Assembly: GCA_018398765.1 (NCBI GenBank)
Contig: JAHBMJ010000663.1
Location: forward strand, 1 to 34,381
Length of the DNA stretch: 34,381 nucleotides
DNA from: Chromera velia
Taxonomy: Eukaryota; Sar; Chromeraceae
Direction of reading: 5' to 3'
Shown here: one piece after another, positions 22,301-32,097 of the stretch
Position numbering within the stretch: position 1 is the stretch's first letter
How the letters are laid out: the number at the start of each line of letters is the position of its first letter
Translations under genes and position numbers: made by a program
Notes under the pieces: model-generated
The model's input: only the letters and a program-made list of their open reading frames with translations
Told to the model about the DNA's origin: nothing
Databases searched by the model: none

Positions 22301-25300
22301 ACTCGGCAGAGCCTTCTGCACCCCCACCTTCAGGGGGGTCGCGGGGGTGAAGACCAGGCCGACGCCGCGGCATTGGCTGTGGGTGCATTGGGATGTGACG
22401 AGGGAGGGGACTCTGAGAAGCTTCCTGTGCTCTCAGAGGCCCCCGATGGCGCCGCGGTGTTCTTCTCGAGTCGCCAGTTGCTTGAGGCTTTGGACAGGGA
22501 ACTTCCGAAGGAGCTTCAGTTCTTCGCACACGAGACGAGACTGGACAGACTCAGGAGACAGGCGGCACAACGAGCACAGGTGGGCGGGGCTATGTATGAT
22601 TTCGTGCAGGTGTATTTGGCTGCATGGGATGCGGGCGGAGGGTCATCACCAAGGGAGAACCTTTTACGGTTCGTCAGAAAGGAAAAGGCTTTGACTTGCG
22701 GTACACCCAGGTTCCTGTTTCGTGACATAGACTTTCATTTGGGCTCTGTTTCCACCTGTCTCTCAATTGACTTAATTGTTTCTGCAGGGCGGAGGCCAGC
22801 CGGCGGAAGTTGTTGTTGACGCGGACGAAGTGGCAGGGGGTGGTCCTGTGGGAGGATACAGGTGGGAAAAACTGGTGACTTTCCTGGACTTTGTGACCGA
22901 CTACTGGCCTACTCTGCAGCGGGCCCTTGCGCAAACAGAAAAGGGGGCGCAGAAGGGAGCGCGTCTGTCTGCTCTGTTGGTGTTCAAGGAGATCATGACC
23001 GTCATCAAGGGACATCCATCGGTGAGTCTTTTCGAAAGGGGATGGGGTTGGAACGGAGGGAGGGGGTGGAGAGAGATGATTGTATGCTTTGCTTTCTCAT
23101 GCGCTATACCCGGGCACAATTCATTCTTCCTCTGCCATTCTTGTCGTCGTGCCACCTGCTTGCTTTTGATTTTTTTGTTTTTTTGTGTCCTTTGTAGTCT
23201 CAGGGCTTTCCTTTTTGCGTGTTACTCGGATGATAGGGAAATCCTTTTTGTATCCCGTACGTGCAGGTGCTGGAGTCAGACACCCGAGTCCGTGGACTCA
23301 GCGAGACCCAGTACGTCTCTGGTGGAAACATGAGAGAGACGGCTGAGGGTCTGGACGACGGGACACGGCGTCGCATCTTCTCCTTCTTCTCCCGGTACGA
23401 AGAACTGAGGAAGCAGAGGGGGGCGTTTGACATCGTGGACGTCTGCCAGCACCTCTACAGGAACCTGGAAAATAGGTCGGTCGATTGAACTAACATATAG
23501 GGCATACACACAGTAAGAAGCCTCAGAACAGATCACCATCCCATTCGGTGGCAAACGAAGATTGGCAGACACATAAATCATTCCGTCGGCGAATCGTGTC
23601 TTGTTTCTGTTGACGTGCTAGAATCCACCTCACTCCTCTTCTCTTCCCTCCCCTGCCTTGTCAAACTGTGCAGTCGCCTCTTCGAGACGGGTGTGGAAAT
23701 CTCGGGGTTCATGGTCGACGAGGTCCAAGACTTCCTCCCTCCTCAGCTGCTCCTTTTGGCGCGTCTGCCTGCACACCCGACAGCATTTGCCTTCGCAGGA
23801 GACACAGCACAGACGATTGCGAAGGGAACGGAATTCCGGTCAGCATGCGACTCTGCGGGCAGGGGGGCGAATGACTAAAAAAAGGAGAAAGCGGGGCATT
23901 TTGATTCTCTTTCGTTGCAGTTCTGTGTCCCCCAGCTTTTTGCTGGTCATGTCGCCTTGTGCAGCTACGTGTTTGATTCCCTTGTGGGAATGCACTCTCT
24001 TTTTTTTCCTCCCTGCAGATTCCAGCGTGTGAAGCAGCTCTTCCACGACTTCTTCGTTCCCGCCTCGAAGCAACAGGAGGACGAAAAGACTGTCAACACA
24101 CTTCTCAGAGAGGCAGTCAGCCACCTGACCCAAAACTTTAGGTCGGTCCGTCGGTGTGTCTTGAGTGTGAGTCTTCTCGAGGTTTTGTAAATCATGAACG
24201 TACCTGCATGACCCTGAAGCCCTTGTCAGGACCCTGATTTGGCTTTTTTCGCTTGACCCCCCATTCAGTATGGCAACGAAGCTGTCACTTCCCTTTTGCC
24301 GCCACTCATGCACGCTTGTCTCCGTTTTGCCCTCAACCCGCTGCTGTCTTAATTCCCGCACAAGCGATTCAGCGACACACCACGCATGGCACGGAATATG
24401 AGTTCTCCCTCGATCGATCTCTCATTTGAGCATGATTGCATGCATGCATGCATGCAGGTCTGCCAACGGCGTCCTGGACCTTGCGGCCTCTGTGGTGACG
24501 GCTCTGGAGGTTCTCTTTCCGGGGAAGATCGACAAAATGCCTAGGGAGGAGTCTCTGGAGATCGTCAAGGAGGGGGGACGCCCTGTGGTCGTGTGTGGTC
24601 AGTAGATTCGTTTTTCTTTCTTTCTCCATCTGTTTTCGTGTCTTTCGTTACAGATGAGACTTTGAGAGCGGACACTGTCTTTTTCTGGCAGAAAGAGAGA
24701 CGAAATACAAGACAGCCATCTTTCCTGACTGTGCGTCCTTCTGTCGTAGACTGCGTTATCCGCTTCTCTTTCCCGATTGCGTTTTCTCCTCAACCCCGCC
24801 AAGGTCCAGTGCATGAGTTCAGTTATAAAAAACTCTATTTCCCCATTACCGTCCTCGCAGGAGTGCACTACCAGGCGGTCATCCAAGCCCTTTTCTTCGG
24901 GCACGAGCATACTCCCACGGCGGCAGACCACGAGCAGACAAAGATGCTGGGGGCAAATCAGTGCGTCCTGACGGCGAACGAGAAGACACGCAACCGGGTG
25001 CGGGAGCGCTTCCCCAATTCTTTGGTCGGTCGGTCTTTGATTCAGATAGTCAACGTCACTTTCCTTTCTGTCAGCTCTCCCTTGCCTCTTTTTGCTCTGT
25101 TGACTCCTTTCGCTTGAAAACCTTCTGCTTGACTCCTTTCACCTGAAAACCTTCCGCCTACATATTCACTTTGTCTTTGTTTTCTTCTTGCCTACGCATG
25201 CAGGTGCTGACGATTGAGGAGAGCAAGGGCCTGGAGTTCGACGACGTCCTCCTCCTTCACTTCTTCTCAGACGCCCACGAGGTTTTCGTGTCAGACCGCC

Positions 25301-26328
25301 ATCATACACAACAACAGAAGGCAGGAGGGGGGACGGGGGTAGGCGGGGTGGGGGACCTCCGTTCTCTCCTGAGGAGACGCCAAGGGCAAGGATCTTCTGA
25401 GGGTCGATCTGAGTCGCCAGAGGAGGTGGAGTTCCAGCGGCTGATGCTCCTCAGAGAGTCGAAACAGTGCGACGCCCTGTGGGAACCCATCGCACTCAAA
25501 GTGCAATCAAAATTCGGTCAGCTAGTTTGTCAGGGGGGGGCTCTGTGGATCGGTTTTCGTCTATCTCACTGCTTCCATGCGTCAGAAGTCTCTGAAGATT
25601 CCTGCTGTACGTTGTCCCTATTTTTGCCAAACTGAGAACGGTTGTCCTTGCTGCTTGCCCCGTCCATGCAGGCGTGCGTCGACAAGGGGCTGCTCAGGGA
25701 GCGGCTGGGAAGAGCACCACTGCGGCAGTGAAGGCCCAAGCGCAGAAGGTCCAGCAGGACTCGTCCCACTCGGACCTCTTGTGCACTTTCCTGAAGGAAC
25801 TGTACGTGGCGATCACCAGGGCGAGACACCGGGTGTGGATTGCTGACGTTCACGGGAACCTGCGACCGCTGTTGGAGATTTGGCAGCAGACGGGGCTGGC
25901 GACTGCAGTGTGGAAGGAGCAGGACTTCAAGAAGCTCGGGGAGGAGACTTTCGTGAAGGTGGGCTAGAGGAATACGCAAAAAAAGAAGAAGAGAACTGGG
26001 AGCAGAAAAAGGAGGGAGAGGATACAGACCCAGGTAATGAAAGGGAAAAACAAGCAGATATCTCTTTGTTCGTCTTCTCTCGACTCGTCTCGTGTGCGTG
26101 TTTTTTTCTGCTTTTCTATTATGGCAATCTCGAGCCCTTCTCAACACTTCTGCTGCGTTCATGAATGCCTGCATGTTCCTTAATTTGTGTCTGGTTTCAT
26201 TAATAACCTGTCCATGCATCCATCCATGCAGACGTCCGACTTCCGAGAGTGGAACACACGGGCCATGGGTCTTCTCAATCAGGTCTGTCAGTCAGTCAAC
26301 TGACGTACCGTTTCTTTTCTTCCCTGCA

Positions 26329-26364
<36 letters not shown>

Positions 26365-29300
26365 GCATGGGTGATCAACACACTGTTTTTCTCTCTCTCT
26401 GCATGCATGGGTGATCAACGCACTGTTTTTCTCCTTTGTATTCTGCAGGACCAATTCGACAACGCTGAGTTGGCTTTCCGAAACGCCGGCAACGAGTTGA
26501 TGACCAGAGTGACGATTGCAAGGAAGGCAGCTTCGCATGGGCGCACAGGGGAGACGGAGGCCCAGAGGAAGGAACTGCGCAGAGCGGCGTCTCTGTACCG
26601 GGACATGCTCACATGCGACGAGCTCTTCTGGGAGGAGGAGACATCAGGGGTCTTCGGCATCAGCAGAAAGGCGGCCCTCCAAGAAATGGCAGATTGTCAG
26701 GAGAGGGCAGGCGATCTGGAAGCTGCAGCAATGACATTCCGTGAGGTGAGAGAGTTCTTCTTTCTGTTTGTCTCTCCTTTTCTTTCGTTTTTATTTTTCG
26801 TCTTTCAATCGTGGGTGCTCGTGAAAATATTTTTGTGTATGGCAAACAGTTTTGCCGTCAGCCAAGTAATGTGGAGCCTTCTGCAAGAGAAGAGAAGCGG
26901 ATATGAAAAGCTCAAGGCAGAAGACAATTCCTTGATCTTTCTTTCTCTGTGCAGCTGGAGGACTTCGTTAAGGAAGCAGACTGCTGGGAAGCCGCGGAAA
27001 AACTCGTTGAAGCAGGTGGGTTGGTTGGTCGGTTGATTCGATGATCTGCATCTCTTTTGTTCTTCTCGCTCCTCCTCTCTCCTGCTATGGACCTTGCTAC
27101 ACAACGAAGGCGGTTGAATCCTTTGTATGGGTGCAAGTAGTTGGGCAAAGACCTGCGTACCCCCTTTTTGCCTGTCCGTCAGACATGATAGTCGGATTCT
27201 GTAGAGCAGTGAACAAAGAAGAAGAGAAAGACCAGGAATGCGCGATGCCTCTGTCTTTGTCTGTATGCAGCTGAGGCGCGAAACCGTGGTGGTGACCGAG
27301 CGGCGGCTCTGAATCTGTTCCGCCAGTCGGAGGACTGGGGCGCTGCCCTGGACTACGCAGAAGGTGAGGCAGCTCGTATTGCCCGCAGGGAGGGGGGAGG
27401 AACGGAGAACGAAAAGTTCCAACTGCGACGCTTTGCAAGGAGAACGTGCCGTCGAATTGCGTTGAAATTGAGAAGTCAAGGAGAGGAGGGGAGAGCCAAC
27501 ACGAAGTTGATCAGTCGGACGGTGCGTCTCCTCCCTTCTGAAGAGGAGGCGGCGGGGCTTCTGAGGGACCTAGGTCGCTCGGACCTTCTCTTGGGTTTCT
27601 TGGAAGAGCGGAATCGACACAGAGAGGCCATTGGATGTGCTTTGTCGACCGCGCAGTGGGCGGAGGCTCGTCGTCTCTCTGTGGGTAGAGAGGTGAAGGA
27701 AGCTCGGGAGACTATTCGACTTCATTTTGCACACGCGCTTTCGGCCTCCGTCGCTGCGTCTCTCCTCCAACTCTTCAAAGACTTTAGTCGCAGAGGGGGG
27801 CGTGGTGAGGTTTCGTTGCAGAGACAGAGAGAAGTGTTGGTGTCCACAGAGCAGGGTGTGGATGCGGCTCTGTCCGGTTGGCAGGATTGCATGGACAGAG
27901 CGAATCAGACGGGAAGGTTTGAGCAATTCTGTGACGGTCATGGTGGTGCGAGTGTGGCTTCCCATTTCCTTTCCCACTTCCGTACATTCCTGTCACAGGA
28001 TGAAGGCGAGGGTGAGGGGGGAAATCTGACGGGACCACTGTACGAGCAGGCATCGAAGGTGATTCGGACTTTCGGCTTCGACAGCGGGAGGCACAAGAAA
28101 CCTTTGGGGTCCTCTTGGGCTCCTTTCCCCGAATTGATTTTGGCGGCGCAGTGGGGGCTCCTTCTCGTCGGCGCCTTCACGTCTCTCTCTGTGGTGGTCA
28201 CTCAGAAGACTCACAGGGAGATGTACGAGAAGTACCAGGAGGATTGCACGCTGTGGCGGTTTGGGGCCGCTCTCCTTCGAGACCCAGATCAAGAGGATTC
28301 AGAGGCACATGGATTCAAACAAACCAGAGTTCCCTGCCTTACCAGGCTCATCTGTCCAGGGCTTCGGCAGAAACGGCACAAAGAGACCGAGACGAAGGAA
28401 GTGGGGGCGGAGGGCGTGGAGGACGACGAAGAAGCTCGTGCGGCGGCGCGTATCCTCCTGGGTCTTGTGCGAATTGAAGGCTCTTCCGAAGACCGGGGGG
28501 GTCAAACAGCAATCTTCACAGGCAGCCTGCTCTCCCAGTCTGCAGCGTTCGCACGTGAAATGCAGGGAGTGCGGAGCGCGGCTTCCTCTGACAGCAACGC
28601 GGCTGCCCCTGTTCCTCCGTATCTTTCGGTGTCGAAGGTCACGGACGCGCTCGAGGCAGGTGCGAGTGCGGTAACAGCGTTGCGGACTGCATTACAGCAC
28701 ATGATGCTGGGTGCAACTCTACACGTGGCACGATCGCATACACCCTGCTGGTCGCAGCTGACTGAGAACAAGTGTCTGACCGAGCAGTGCAGGAGACGGC
28801 ACAAGGGAGACACGAAAAAGGAAGACCACACAAGGGCGGAAGTAGAGGAGATGGTGTCCTCTGTGGTGGAACGCGCAGATTCTCTCCGTTCTCAGATTCG
28901 AAAGGGGAACATTCAAAGGTCTGTCTGTTTGTGTGTGCATTTCTCTTCGGGGATTAGGGGGTGCTGTGGGTTGGGAAGCAAGAGGAGGCTGCTTGAGTTT
29001 GTGCAGTTCTTTGTTTTTTGACGTTTTCTCCGATTCAGCCTCCTCGCCCCTTTCTGCATGAGCTGTTGCCAGGAGTCTGGGTCTTCATCTGTGACGATCT
29101 AGTCTTGAAAGGACAATTGAGCTTTCTTGTATCAAGCGCCCTGACTGCACATGCGAACTTTTCATTCTGGTCCATTTCTGCAGGGCGCTGCGCAATTTTG
29201 TAATTGCTCGTCTGGTCGTTGGTGGAGAGATGGACGTGAAGTCGATCGGAGGAGGGGTGGGCAGCAAGTCGAGAGAGCAGGAGGGATCGTTTGGGGCTGC

Positions 29301-31895
29301 CACGGCGGCTCTGTGCAGTGAGGCCCTCAAGGCCGCTCTCACGGAGTTTCTTTTTCCCCTGGTGCCGTTGGCAGGGCCGCTCCCCCTGGTTGCGGGGTAC
29401 AGGGCTCAACTGGGGAGCGGGGCAGAAACAGCCGAAGGGAGCATCGCACAACGCGCTGTATATGCCCATGTGCGGGCTCATTTGGCGTCTCTCAAGCAGA
29501 GGGGCCGGAGGGAACTTCTGCTCGCTGTCCTCCGCATTCTGCCGATCAGTTCTCTGTCCCCCACGGAGTTTCCCAACAGGGCCGACGAGGTGAAACAGCG
29601 GGAGTACGTGGAGGCCTTGTACGACGGTCTGGATGACCTGATCCGATTCAACAAGGCGTTCACAGTGGAAATTGTTCAGGAGGCAAAGTCAAAGGCTCTT
29701 GACTCTGGAAAAGACATGCGTGAAGTCGAGGCAAAAGCCCGAGAGAACCAGAAGAAGACTATGGAACACAGGCTGATTGAGTCTTTCGCCTTCGAACGCG
29801 CAGCTCTTTTGAACGTTCGTGAGTCGAGCAACGAGCGCTTTTCCCGTTTCCTCGATGCTCTCGAGTCCTCTCGTCTCGCTTTGAAGACTTTTGCAGACGC
29901 AGCAGACGAAGAGATCTGGAAAATGCTTCCTCCAGACGCGATTGTCCGTTTGTTGGAGAGGCAGGTTGTTTGGTGTTCTGCACTCTTTGCGCAGATGTGC
30001 AATCTTGCCCTCCCTCTCTCGATGCTTCTTGAACACATGAGAGGCAAGGAGCCATTGATGGCCCTCTGTGCGTTCGTGAGGGGCAATGGGGAGGCATCTG
30101 AAGCCCGACAGATTGCAGTGAGATCCCTCCAAGACATCTGGAATCTTGTGTCTCGGCTCATCACAGAACGAGACGGGAGAGCGGCAGGAGAGTGGGTGTC
30201 GAGGCACTCTGCTCACAGAGGCGTGACACTCTCGAGACTCATCACTGTGGGGGTCTCCTGTGCGAGCATCTCTCACCCAGCGACCCAACGGATGGTGCAT
30301 CTAGGGTTGAAAGACATCAAGGACAATCAGACGCTCTTTGGAGGCATGCGTAAGCTCTTGCGTCGAGAGCTGAAATCGAACAATGCGTCCGAACAGTGGA
30401 CTGTTGGGCAAAACGAGAGGGTTGCGGATGACGCTGTGCCTCGTTCCCTCACTCTGATCTGGATCGCCTGTCCTGAACCGACGTCTCCTCTCATGTTCCA
30501 TCGCTTTGACTTCGCGGGGATTCTAAAAAATCAGCTGAACTACACCGAGATCGGGGCCCTCTCTGCATGTATGGATGAGATGAAAGATCCGTTTGTCCGA
30601 GTATGGAGAGCCGACGCGAACGAGAAGGATGCAGCCCCTCCACGTCAGTCTGTCTGTCGATTTGTCTCTTTGTCTGTTTATCCCCATGAGCTTTTTTTCA
30701 TGCGGGGCGCTGCGACTCCTTTTGGTATCTCCAGCGCGTTTTGGTATCGCATGTCTGTCTTGAGCTGATTCAAATCCCTTCTGTCTCGGCTCCTTTTGCA
30801 AGTCCTTTTCCAACATGCAATCGCTGGCTATTTCGATTCAAAGTCGAGGTTGATGTGCATCGGTTGAAGTCCGTCCAAGAACTTGTTCCTGCCTGATCGA
30901 GTTGATGGATAAACAAACGTGCAGCATGGACGATGACGACAGTGCCAATCCAAGCGGAGGTCTCTTCCGCGGTGCCTCCCTACTCGAGACACATATTCAT
31001 GGTGAGTGCCGAGTGCATGCATGAGTAAGAGAGTCCTCGACTGTTTCTGCCTTCATGCTTCTGGTGAGAGCAGGAAACGTGCATCTGTACTGAGTTGAAA
31101 GAGAACGAATGACGCACGCATGTAGCTGGTCGGGACTTGGGATTCTTTCTGGCCTGTTTGGGCATGTACGCTTCATGTCGTTCTCTGCATGGACTCCTCT
31201 TTTGAAGTCCGCATGTACGGCAGCTGCATGCACGGGCAGTGAGCCTACTAAAAAAGATGATTGCTTTATAGTCTATGTATCCATCTTTTTTTCTGGTTGG
31301 TTTGATGATCGATTGCAGCACGTTTGGAAGACACGCAAGCTGGACAAGCGGATCCTCTACCACTGGGAGAGGGCAAGGGCTACCGGCGTAGGAAAGACCA
31401 GAACCCTAGAGAGGCTTGCGGCGACGTTGATCAACAGACAAACCAAGAACCAGCAAGGCCTGCCCCCCCCGCCTGAGCATGAACCCCCGGAAATGAGTGA
31501 CGAGGGCAGCTTCAAGCCGATGGTCGATGTGGCTGGAGACGCGCAGATCGGGAAGGGCGAGGGGCAGCGGCAGATCCGGGTCAGTCAGTCAGTTGGGGAG
31601 TGACAGAGAAGAAGGGTTGGATCTTTTTGTCGTACGATAGAGAAGTCAGACTATGCTTGGAAGGGAAGAGGAGCGTCAAAGCCATTCAGATTATTCATGA
31701 GAAAGGCCAATCAAGAAAGCGTGCGTGATCGCCGTGATACGGAGAGAAGGGAAGCTTTCATCAATTGTCATCGGTCGGATCTGTCCTCAGTTGAGCTCTC
31801 TTCCTGTCAGCTTGGTCGGCCTGTGAGAGCACCTCTTTTGTAGGTCCATGACTGTTGAAAAAAGTCCCTCTCCCTCTCTCTCTCCCCCTCTCCCC

Positions 31896-31955
<60 letters not shown>

Positions 31956-32019
31956 TATGTGTGTGTGTGTGCGTGTGTGTGTGTGTGTGTGTGTGCATGT
32001 GTGTGTGCATGTGTGTGTG

Positions 32020-32097
<78 letters not shown>

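Noticed and set aside
31364-31405. Walker A-like A-T-G-V-G-K-T in exon 42
   Set aside because: The required Gly/Ala five residues before G-K-T is Arg, and no other helicase or kinase motif follows.
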